Below are positions 27,055 through 34,509 of a stretch of 64,000 nt of DNA, piece after piece. The position numbers were made by a program, and so were the translations under genes. The number at the start of each line of letters is the position of its first letter. The first letter of the stretch is position 1. This stretch comes from Dongia rigui (GTDB taxonomy: Bacteria > Pseudomonadota > Alphaproteobacteria > Dongiales > Dongiaceae), in NCBI RefSeq assembly GCF_034044635.1, contig NZ_JAXCLX010000003.1, positions 415,371 to 479,370 on the forward strand. Direction: 5' to 3'. Under the pieces are notes generated by a model that was not told the DNA's origin, did no database searches, and was given only the letters and a program-made list of their open reading frames with translations.

Positions 27055-27993
27055 ATGATGGCCGGCCCAGCGGAAAGTACCAAGGACCGTACCCCAGGCG
27101 GACGCTTATCGTTCCGCCTGCGGGGCATCCTCTCGTTCCGCTGGGCCGCCATCGCCACCATATTGGTCGGCTGGTTCGTCTATTTTCCCATCGTCGACAA
27201 TTTCATCGTCAGCACCACGGATGAGGACATCTTCACCGGCGAGGTGACCTATGTGGGCCTCGGCAATTATCGGCGGCTGCTCGACGATCCGATCGTCTGG
27301 TCGTCGCTGTGGAACAACTGCCTCTACGCCATCATCTCGGTCATCTTCCAGGTCTTCGGCGCCTTCCTGCTGGCGGCGCTGATCGAAGGCCTCGCTTCCG
27401 AGCGCTGGCGCCGGTTCTGGCGCGCGGTCTATTTCGTGCCCTCGGCCATCTCGATCACGGTGGCTGGCCTGCTGTTCTATTTCCTCTACCAGCCCGATAT
27501 CGGCCTCATTGACGCAGTGTTGAAATCCATCGGCCTTGCGGCTTTCGCCAGGCCGTGGCTGGGTGACGAACACTGGGCCATCTATGCCATCATCGCCATG
27601 AGCCAGTGGCAGGGCTTTGGCTATTCGACCCTTCTCTTTGCCATCGCCATCCAGAAGATTCCGCGCGAGCTCTATGACGCGGCGATCATGGATGGCGCCG
27701 GTGCCGCCCGGCGCCTCTGGAACGTCACCTTTCCCATGACCCGCGAGATGACGGGCCTGATGATCATCATCACCGTCACGGGCGCGTTCCAGGTCTTCAA
27801 CGAAGTGATGGTGATGACGGCTGGCGGCCCCAACAACAGCAGCCAGGTCCTTGGCACCTGGCTGTTCCAGCAGGGCTTCACGGAAAACAATTTCGGCTAT
27901 GGCGCGGCCATCGCCGCCGTGATCTTCGCCGTCACCATGGTGACGGGTGTGGCACAGCTCATCTATACGCGCCGGCGGCGGGTGCAGCTATGA
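27055..27993 (+). CDS. ABC transporter permease (MalF type)
   Basis: 312 aa; starts four bases after the binding-protein stop, with ATGATG tandem start codons. About six membrane segments, and the EAA loop E-L-Y-D-A-A-I-M-D-G-A-G-A-A-R-R-L-W that docks to the ATPase. It is the first of the channel pair for the inferred Amadori-compound importer. Its stop overlaps the next permease start by four bases. Confidence 0.9.
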   Translation: MMAGPAESTKDRTPGGRLSFRLRGILSFRWAAIATILVGWFVYFPIVDNFIVSTTDEDIFTGEVTYVGLGNYRRLLDDPIVWSSLWNNCLYAIISVIFQVFGAFLLAALIEGLASERWRRFWRAVYFVPSAISITVAGLLFYFLYQPDIGLIDAVLKSIGLAAFARPWLGDEHWAIYAIIAMSQWQGFGYSTLLFAIAIQKIPRELYDAAIMDGAGAARRLWNVTFPMTREMTGLMIIITVTGAFQVFNEVMVMTAGGPNNSSQVLGTWLFQQGFTENNFGYGAAIAAVIFAVTMVTGVAQLIYTRRRRVQL

Positions 27994-28850
27994 CGACACT
28001 TGTTCAGCGCCGCCCCCGCAACCGAGCGGGTGCCTGGAACATCGTCGCCAAGGCGTTTCTCTATGCGCTGCTGGTGAGCCTCGGCGTCGTCGTCCTCTAT
28101 CCGCTGCTGTGGATGGCATTGAACGGCTTCAAGAACAACGCGCAGATTTTCGGCGATCCCTTTGCGCTGCCGGTCAGCTGGTCGTGGGACAATTATGTGC
28201 AGGCCTGGAACCGCGGCGTGCGCGACTTCGTGACGATCAGCCTCCTCGTTACCGTCGCCTCCGGCATCTCGACCGTGCTGATCAGCGCCTGGGCGGCCTA
28301 TGGCCTGACGCGAACGAAGATGCCGGGCAAGCCCATCGTGGTTGGCTTCGTGCTGGGCGGGTTGATGCTGAGCCCGACTGTGGCGCTCATCCCACTGGTC
28401 AAGATGATGCAGGGCCTGGGCCTCTATAACACCTATTGGGCACTCATCATTCTCTATACCGCGTTCCGCGTGCCGTTCAGCACCTTCCTCATCCGCGCTT
28501 ACATGCTGGGCCTGTCGCGCGATCTCGACGAAGCGGCTACCATGGACGGCGCCAGCGAGGGGCAGATCTTCTGGCGCATCACCCTGCCGCTTTGCCGGCC
28601 GATCATCGTTTCCTGCGTCATCCTGCATGTGCTCTTTGCCTGGAACGAGTATCTCTTTGCCATGATCTTTGCCAACAGTGCCGGCGTGCAGACGCTGCCC
28701 ATCGGCCTGATGTCGATCATGTCCAAGCATGGCACCAATTATGCCGTGGTCTTCGCCGCGATGACCATTTCGGCACTGCCGATCGTCATCGTGTTCTTTG
28801 CCGCCCAGCGCTATTTCATCCGCGGCCTTTCCGACGGCATGGGCAAATGA
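27990..28850 (+). CDS. ABC transporter permease (MalG type)
   Basis: 286 aa, six predicted membrane helices, EAA loop D-L-D-E-A-A-T-M-D-G-A-S-E-G-Q-I-F-W. The second channel subunit, translationally coupled to the previous permease by ATGA. Length and motif are those of sugar/polyol importers of the CUT1 class. Confidence 0.9.
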   Translation: MTTLVQRRPRNRAGAWNIVAKAFLYALLVSLGVVVLYPLLWMALNGFKNNAQIFGDPFALPVSWSWDNYVQAWNRGVRDFVTISLLVTVASGISTVLISAWAAYGLTRTKMPGKPIVVGFVLGGLMLSPTVALIPLVKMMQGLGLYNTYWALIILYTAFRVPFSTFLIRAYMLGLSRDLDEAATMDGASEGQIFWRITLPLCRPIIVSCVILHVLFAWNEYLFAMIFANSAGVQTLPIGLMSIMSKHGTNYAVVFAAMTISALPIVIVFFAAQRYFIRGLSDGMGK

Positions 28851-28863
28851 CAAGGATCGACCC

Positions 28864-29730
28864 GTGACCAATCCGTCGTCTCTCAACTTCGTCGCGGTGG
28901 GCGACAACTGTCTCGATGTCTTCCTCACCAAGGGCCTGATGACGGTGGGCGGCAATGCCTTGAACGTCGCCGCGCAATGGTGCCGGAACGGCTGGCAGTC
29001 ACGCTATTTCGGTGCCGTCGGCAATGATGCCGAGGGCGAGGCCCTGCTGGAGGAGATCGAGAAAATCGGCCTCGCCCCCAGCGACGTCGACTTCAAGCCC
29101 GGCGACACGGCCGTGACGCTGTTGCGCGAGGAGGCGGGCGACCGCCAGTTCCTGCTGGAATCCTTCGGCGTCGGCGAGAATTTCATGCCGAGCGAGGCAC
29201 ATTACCGCATCATCTGCACGGCGGATTGGGTGCATCTCGGCACCAATGCAAATCCGGATCTCGTTCGCCGCCTGGTGGCGGACCGGGCGCCGTTCAGCCT
29301 TGATGTCTCGACCGCCCATCTGGCATTGCCGCTTAAGGGTGTGCCGCTGGTCTTTGCCTCCGGCCCGGACGATGTGCGGGCATCCGTCGCGCCGATCTTT
29401 GACACCATCAAGGCGGCGGGCGGCAGCCAGGTCGTCGTCACCTGCGGCAGCCGTGGCGCCTATATGGATGACGGCAAGGCGCGCTACCACGCCGCGGCCG
29501 ATCCGGTCCGCGTCTTCGATACCTGCGGTGCCGGCGACAGCTTCATCGCCACGTTTCTGTCGGCAACGCGGGGCGAAGGGTTGGCGCCGCCGGAGGCCTT
29601 GCGGAAAGCCGCCAGTGCCGCCAGCGAGACCTGCACGCATCTCGGTGGCTTTCCGCAGCAGCCACGCAAGATCCCGGACTGGCTGCTCGCGAAATATGCC
29701 AGCTATATCGCACCGGCAGAGGCGCGCTGA
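28864..29730 (+). CDS. frlD: PfkB-family sugar kinase, FrlD-like
   Basis: 288 aa from GTG 28864, which has AAGGA upstream; an upstream in-frame start at 28798 would overlap the permease and is rejected. PfkB hallmarks: N-terminal G-D-N-C-L-D-V, G-G-N-A-L-N-V-A (substrate) and the C-terminal anion hole D-T-C-G-A-G-D-S-F (Asp as catalytic base). Together with the SIS deglycase this is the FrlD/FrlB pair: phosphorylate the fructosyl amine at C6, then cleave it. The exact substrate is not visible. Confidence 0.85.
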   Translation: MTNPSSLNFVAVGDNCLDVFLTKGLMTVGGNALNVAAQWCRNGWQSRYFGAVGNDAEGEALLEEIEKIGLAPSDVDFKPGDTAVTLLREEAGDRQFLLESFGVGENFMPSEAHYRIICTADWVHLGTNANPDLVRRLVADRAPFSLDVSTAHLALPLKGVPLVFASGPDDVRASVAPIFDTIKAAGGSQVVVTCGSRGAYMDDGKARYHAAADPVRVFDTCGAGDSFIATFLSATRGEGLAPPEALRKAASAASETCTHLGGFPQQPRKIPDWLLAKYASYIAPAEAR

Positions 29731-29732
29731 CG

Positions 29733-31163
29733 ATGACCCTCACCCTCCGCCAACCGGTTATCGCCCGGGAGAAGGATCGTTCATTCTGGCTGCAGGACGT
29801 CGGGGCCGGCGCCGTCACGCCGCCGCTGCAAGGCGCCCAGCGCGCCGACGTCGTCATCGTGGGCGGCGGCTTCACCGGACTGTGGACCGCCTTGCGCCTG
29901 CGCGAACAGGCCCCGGAGATGCGCATCACCATCCTGGAAGCGGATTTCTGCGGGTCCGGCGCTTCGGGCCGCAATGGCGGGCAGGTGCATTCCTGGTTTG
30001 CGGAGATCGACCAGATCAGCGCCGTGGTGGGAAAGGCTGAAGGCCGGCAGCTCTGCGCCGAGACGGTCGACGCGATCGTCGAACTCGATCAGCTGCAGCG
30101 GGACGGTGTCGTCGACATGGAGCTGCGCCTCGACGGCTGGATGTGGACGGCGAGTTCCAAGGCGCAGGAAGGGGCTTGGAACAAGGCCTTTGCCATGTGC
30201 GAGGCGGTCGGTGCGGATCGCTTCGAACCGCTGTCGGGAGCAGACATCCTGCGCCGCACCGGCTCTGCCGCGTCCTATGCCGGCATCGTCGAGCGCCATG
30301 CCGGCACGGTTCATCCAGCCAAGCTTGCCATGGGCCTGCGCCGCCTTGCCCTGGCGCGCGGCATCGTCATTTGCGAGCAGAGCCCGGTCCTCGATATCGT
30401 GCCGGGTGGCATTTGCACGGTTCGCAGCGCGCAAGGGTCGATCCAGGCGGAAAAGATCGTGCTGGCGGCCAATGCCTGGCTTGCGGCCATCCCCGAATTG
30501 CGCCGCCGCATGTATGTGGTGGCGAGCCAGGTGATCGCCACGGCCGCGATTCCCGATCGGCTCAACGAGTTGGGCTGGCGAGACGGCCTCTCCATCTGCG
30601 ATTCACAGCAGCAGGTGCTTTATTACCAGCGCACGCCGCAGGGCCGCGTGATCTTCGGCCGCGGCAGCGGCGAGATCGCCTTCCGCGACGATTTCGGGGC
30701 CAGTTTCAACCGCAGTCCTGCCCGGGGCCGCGACAACCGGCGCGAAATGCAGCGGGTCTACCCGGCCTTGCGCGATGTCGCGGTTGAATATGACTGGTCA
30801 GGGCCGATCGATTGCGTGCCGGAACATGTCCCGGTCTTCGATCATCTCGAAAGTCATCCGAACATCTTCTTTGGGCTGGGATTCAATGGTACCGGCATCG
30901 CGCAGACTCCGATCGGCGGCCGTATTCTCGCCAGCCTCGTCCTCGAAAAACACGACCGCTGGAGCGAGAGCGGCCTGGTCGGCCTTGCGCGCCGCAGCAC
31001 CTTGCCGCCGGAACCGATCCGCTATCTTGGCGCGCGGCTGGTGCGGGCGGCGATCCGCCGCAAGAACGATGCCGAGATCCGCAATGAAAGCGCAGGCCCT
31101 TTGACCAATCTGCTGGCAAGTTTCACGCCGGGCAGCCGCCAGAAGAGGACCGATGAGTCATGA
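29733..31163 (+). CDS. FAD-dependent oxidoreductase of the DAO family
   Basis: 476 aa; begins two bases after the kinase stop. N-terminal dinucleotide-binding motif V-V-I-V-G-G-G-F-T-G-L-W-T-A, followed by G-S-G-A-S-G-R-N-G-G-Q, both characteristic of DadA/glycine-oxidase/PuuB-type flavoproteins; C-terminal G-L-G-F-N-G-T-G-I-A. It would oxidise a C-N bond of an amino acid or secondary amine. In an Amadori operon it may act as a fructosyl-amine oxidase or process the released amino acid; that is inference. No transit or membrane signal. Confidence 0.85.
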   Translation: MTLTLRQPVIAREKDRSFWLQDVGAGAVTPPLQGAQRADVVIVGGGFTGLWTALRLREQAPEMRITILEADFCGSGASGRNGGQVHSWFAEIDQISAVVGKAEGRQLCAETVDAIVELDQLQRDGVVDMELRLDGWMWTASSKAQEGAWNKAFAMCEAVGADRFEPLSGADILRRTGSAASYAGIVERHAGTVHPAKLAMGLRRLALARGIVICEQSPVLDIVPGGICTVRSAQGSIQAEKIVLAANAWLAAIPELRRRMYVVASQVIATAAIPDRLNELGWRDGLSICDSQQQVLYYQRTPQGRVIFGRGSGEIAFRDDFGASFNRSPARGRDNRREMQRVYPALRDVAVEYDWSGPIDCVPEHVPVFDHLESHPNIFFGLGFNGTGIAQTPIGGRILASLVLEKHDRWSESGLVGLARRSTLPPEPIRYLGARLVRAAIRRKNDAEIRNESAGPLTNLLASFTPGSRQKRTDES

Positions 31164-31178
31164 GCACAAGGAGCCGTC

Positions 31179-32276
31179 ATGGCTGATCTTTCCCTGCGGC
31201 AGGTCCGGAAATCCTTCGGCAACCTCACCATCCTGCATGGTGTCGATCTCGACATCAAATCGGGCGAGTTCGTCGTCTTTGTCGGCCCGTCTGGCTGCGG
31301 CAAATCCACCTTGCTGCGCCTCATCGCCGGGCTGGAGGAACCGAGCGGTGGTGAGATCGGCATCGCCGGTGAGATCGTCAACGATGTGCCGCCGTCGCAG
31401 CGCGGCATCGCCATGGTCTTCCAGTCATATGCGCTTTACCCGCATATGACGGTCTATGAGAACATGGCCTTCGGCATGAAGATCGCCGGCGAGAGCAAGG
31501 CCGAGATCGATCGCCGCGTGCGGCAGGCCGCCGAGATTTTGCAGCTGACCAAATATCTTGACCGGGTCCCCAAGGCGCTGTCCGGCGGCCAGCGGCAGCG
31601 CGTTGCGATCGGCCGCGCCATCGTGCGCAACCCGCGCGTCTTCCTGTTCGACGAGCCGCTCTCCAATCTCGATGCCGCCTTGCGCGTTGCAACCCGCATC
31701 GAGATTGCCAAGCTCAAAGACACGCTGCCCAACACGACGATGATCTATGTGACCCATGACCAGGTCGAGGCAATGACGCTGGCAGACCGCATCGTCGTGC
31801 TGAAGGACGGTCGCATCGAGCAGGTCGGGACGCCGATGGAGCTTTATAAAAAACCGGCCAATCTCTTCGTCGCGCAATTCATCGGCTCGCCCGCCATGAA
31901 CATCCTGCCCGGCACGATCGAACGCGATGGCGGCCGGTCCGCCATTCGGCTGATCGATGGCGCGACCGTCGAACTGCCGCTGCCGGTCGATACCGCCGCC
32001 GGAGCCAGCGTTAGATTGGGCGTGCGCCCGGAAGATTTGCGGATTGCCGGCGAGGGTGATGACCGCACCTTGGTGGAAGGTCGGCTCGATTACATCGAGC
32101 AATTGGGTGAAGTGCAGCTGGCCTATATCGATATCGGTGCCGGCGCGCCGCCACTGGTTGCCAAGCTGCCGGGCGGGCTGGCGGTCAAGCGCGGGGCGCA
32201 ACTGCGGCTCACGGCGGAGGCCGAAGACCTCTATGTCTTTGACGAATCCGGCGTGTCACTGCCAATAACAGTCTGA
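31179..32276 (+). CDS. ABC transporter ATPase, MsmK/UgpC type
   Basis: 365 aa, typical CUT1 ATPase. Walker A F-V-G-P-S-G-C-G-K-S-T-L, signature L-S-G-G-Q-R-Q-R, Walker B V-F-L-F-D-E-P and H-loop T-H-D-Q-V-E-A-M, followed by a TOBE/OB regulatory tail of about 120 residues. It energises the two permeases upstream. It is the last gene of the operon; AT-rich DNA without an obvious terminator hairpin follows. Confidence 0.92.
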   Translation: MADLSLRQVRKSFGNLTILHGVDLDIKSGEFVVFVGPSGCGKSTLLRLIAGLEEPSGGEIGIAGEIVNDVPPSQRGIAMVFQSYALYPHMTVYENMAFGMKIAGESKAEIDRRVRQAAEILQLTKYLDRVPKALSGGQRQRVAIGRAIVRNPRVFLFDEPLSNLDAALRVATRIEIAKLKDTLPNTTMIYVTHDQVEAMTLADRIVVLKDGRIEQVGTPMELYKKPANLFVAQFIGSPAMNILPGTIERDGGRSAIRLIDGATVELPLPVDTAAGASVRLGVRPEDLRIAGEGDDRTLVEGRLDYIEQLGEVQLAYIDIGAGAPPLVAKLPGGLAVKRGAQLRLTAEAEDLYVFDESGVSLPITV

Positions 32277-32355
32277 TATAATTAAATAATATTCGATCAC
32301 CGGCCTGTCGCCGCCAAAGACAATAACGCGGACTTCCTTTGTCGTCGTTTTTTGC

Positions 32356-32391
32356 TTGCCAGGATAAACGCGGATGACTATAGTCTGCGTT
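32356..32391 (+). promoter_or_regulatory. Promoter and overlapping palindrome of the Rrf2 gene
   Basis: TTGCCA (32356-32361), 17 bases, TATAGT (32379-32384): a near-consensus promoter. The -10 is embedded in the 10-bp palindrome GACTATAGTC (32376-32385), flanked by AACGC (32367-32371) and GCGTT (32387-32391). This suggests autorepression by the downstream Rrf2 protein. Confidence 0.7.
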
Positions 32392-32415
32392 ATCGAACAG
32401 GCAGCGAGTTGACCC

Positions 32416-32958
32416 ATGGCACACATCACCAGCAGCGTTGAATACGGCATCCACTGCCTGCTTTGGCTGTCCGGTTCGGCCGGGGTCGCCTTGAGCAGCC
32501 GGGACTTGGCCGAGTTGCAGGGCGTCTCGCCGAGCTTCCTCGCCAAGATCTTCCCCAAGCTGGAAAAGGCCGGCATCGTGGTGGCGAGCGAAGGTGTGCG
32601 CGGTGGCTATCGCCTCGCCAAGCCGGCGGCGGAGATTACCTTTCTCGATGTCGTCGATGCGATCGAGGGCGAAAAGCCGCTGTTCGAATGCCAGAATATC
32701 CGCACGCGCTGCGCCGTGTTCGACGGTGAAGCACCCAATTGGGCCTGCGAGGGTGTCTGCGGCGTGCATGGCGTGATGCTGCAGGCCGAAAAGGCGATGC
32801 GCGACGCACTGGCCAAAAAATCACTCGCCGATGTCGGCACCGCTTTCATGCGCAAGGCGCCGGAGAGTTTCGGGACCGATGTCGGCAACTGGATCGACGA
32901 TCGTGTGAAGGGCCGCAAACCGGGCCGCACGCCGAAGAATCCCGGCCCGCCCGGCTAA
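32416..32958 (+). CDS. Rrf2-family transcriptional regulator
   Basis: 180 aa. N-terminal winged helix S-S-V-E-Y-G-I-H-C-L-L-W-L with L-A-E-L-Q-G-V-S-P-S-F-L-A-K-I-F as recognition helix and the G-G-Y-R-L-A wing. Four cysteines follow at about 92, 99, 111 and 115, in the region where IscR, NsrR and RirA bind an Fe-S cluster, though spacing differs from IscR. The protein probably senses iron, Fe-S status, NO or redox state. Lone gene upstream of the NDH-2-like oxidoreductase on the same strand. Confidence 0.88.
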   Translation: MAHITSSVEYGIHCLLWLSGSAGVALSSRDLAELQGVSPSFLAKIFPKLEKAGIVVASEGVRGGYRLAKPAAEITFLDVVDAIEGEKPLFECQNIRTRCAVFDGEAPNWACEGVCGVHGVMLQAEKAMRDALAKKSLADVGTAFMRKAPESFGTDVGNWIDDRVKGRKPGRTPKNPGPPG

Positions 32959-33025
32959 TCGTCCCCACCATTCCCTGAACATCTAACCGATCCCCTTTCT
33001 CGGTCTTTGCCGGCCGCCGGGAAAG

Positions 33026-33050
33026 CTCGCTTGCGCGACCTGCAAGCGAG
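33026..33050 (+). other. Hairpin in the leader of the NDH-2-like gene
   Basis: CTCGCTTGC (33026-33034) and GCAAGCGAG (33042-33050) form a perfect 9-bp stem with a 7-base loop, 41 bases before the start codon. It could close the Rrf2 transcript or act in the mRNA leader; no T-run follows. Confidence 0.45.
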
Positions 33051-33091
33051 AACGACGAACTGCGCCCGGCTTGCAGTGAGGAGAAACGCAC

Positions 33092-34300
33092 ATGACCAAG
33101 CACATCATCATCGCCGGTTCGGGTTTTGCCGGCACCTGGTCCGCCCTGTCCGCCGCCCGCGCCGTGGCGCTTGCCGGCAAGGCAGAATCGATCGAGATCA
33201 CCGTGATCTCGCCGGAACCCAGCCTTCACATCCGTCCCCGCCTTTACGAAGCGGTGATCGAAAACATGGACCCGGATGTGGGCAAGCTGTTCGCCGCCGT
33301 CGGTGTCAAGCATGTGGCTGGCACCGTGGAGAACATCCATTCCGATTGGCACCAGGTCGAAGTGCAGCTGCCGAATGGCGAGCGCAAGAAGTTCGCTTAC
33401 GACAAATTCATTCTGGCCGCCGGCAGCAGGCTGTTCCAGCCGCCCGTGCCGGGCCTGCGCGAACATGTCTTCAATGTCGATCAATTGGCGACGGCCAAGG
33501 TTCTTGACCAGCATCTCAAAGCGCTGCCTGGTCGCCCGCCATCGCCTGCGCGCAATACCGTCGTCGTTGCCGGCGGTGGCTTCACCGGCATCGAGACGGT
33601 GGCGGAAATGCCGCAGCGCCTGCGCGAGATCTTCGGTGCGGAGGTTGAGTTCCGCGTCGTCGTCGTCGAGCAGGCGCCGGAGATCGGCCCCGACCTTGGC
33701 CCGGGTCCCCGCCCCTTCATCGAAGAAGCCTTGGCCCAAGAAGGGATCGAGATCATCACCGGGACCGGCGTCGCCGCCATTACGGGCGATAGCGTGACAC
33801 TGGGCACCGGCGAGGTGATCGCGACCCATACGGTGGTGTGGACCGCCGGCGCCCGCGCCAACAAGCTGGCGGCGCAGATCCCCGGCGATCACGACCGCTT
33901 CGGCCGGGTGGACGCCGATCCCTATCTTCATGCCAAGAAGGCGAAGGACATCTTCGTCACCGGCGATGTTGCCCTGGCGGCGACCGACAACCTTGGCAAC
34001 AATGCGGCGATGTCGTGCCAGCATGCCCTCAGCCTTGGCCGGGTGGCGGGCCACAATGCGGCGGCCGAGCTGGTGGGCCTGAAGCTCCACCCCTATAGCC
34101 AGCCCAAATATGTCACCTGCCTGGACCTTGGTCCCTGGGGTGCCATTTTCAGCGAAGGCTGGGATCGCCAGGTGAAATTCACCCGCGACGAGGGCAAGGC
34201 GATCAAGCGCGAGATCAACACCAAATGGATCTACCCGCCCATGGCTGACCGCGACGCCGTCTTTGCCGTCGCCAATCCGGATTACGTCATCGTCCCGTAA
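33092..34300 (+). CDS. FAD/NAD(P)-dependent oxidoreductase, type II NADH dehydrogenase-like
   Basis: 402 aa, ATG preceded by GAGGAG. Two dinucleotide-binding folds: I-I-I-A-G-S-G-F-A-G-T-W near residue 5 (FAD) and V-V-V-A-G-G-G-F-T-G-I-E near 157 (NADH), plus the F-V-T-G-D-V-A FAD-phosphate motif near 290. This is the pyridine nucleotide-disulfide reductase fold of NDH-2 and sulfide:quinone reductases; the absence of conserved redox cysteine pairs favours NDH-2. It probably passes electrons from NADH to quinone at the membrane face. Possibly regulated by the adjacent Rrf2 protein. Confidence 0.82.
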   Translation: MTKHIIIAGSGFAGTWSALSAARAVALAGKAESIEITVISPEPSLHIRPRLYEAVIENMDPDVGKLFAAVGVKHVAGTVENIHSDWHQVEVQLPNGERKKFAYDKFILAAGSRLFQPPVPGLREHVFNVDQLATAKVLDQHLKALPGRPPSPARNTVVVAGGGFTGIETVAEMPQRLREIFGAEVEFRVVVVEQAPEIGPDLGPGPRPFIEEALAQEGIEIITGTGVAAITGDSVTLGTGEVIATHTVVWTAGARANKLAAQIPGDHDRFGRVDADPYLHAKKAKDIFVTGDVALAATDNLGNNAAMSCQHALSLGRVAGHNAAAELVGLKLHPYSQPKYVTCLDLGPWGAIFSEGWDRQVKFTRDEGKAIKREINTKWIYPPMADRDAVFAVANPDYVIVP

Positions 34301-34320
34301 CGCCGGTCCCACAAACCCTG

Positions 34321-34355
34321 CCCCTTCCGGATCGCTCTCCGCGATCTGGAGGGGG
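34321..34355 (+). terminator. Strong hairpin after the NDH-2-like gene
   Basis: A 15-bp stem with two G-T pairs (CCCCTTCCGGATCGC against GCGATCTGGAGGGGG, five-base loop) lies 20 bases past the stop. There is no T-run, so termination would be Rho-assisted or incomplete. The following AT-rich stretch before 34510 contains TATACT (34424-34429) but no clear -35. Confidence 0.55.
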
Positions 34356-34509
34356 TAGAGGCTAAGCCGGGGTAATTGCTGGCAGATTCCCCGGATAACG
34401 ATGGCCCCACGTTAGCGAATTAGTATACTTTTCCCTTTATGTATTTTTGCGTGTAAGGCCAAGGGCGAACCGCGTCGCTGGCATTGCCGAGCCATTTTGG
34501 GGGAAGTCG

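Noticed and set aside
28798..28863. Upstream start for the PfkB kinase
   Set aside because: It would extend into the permease gene and adds residues unlike the family; GTG 28864 has a well-spaced AAGGA.
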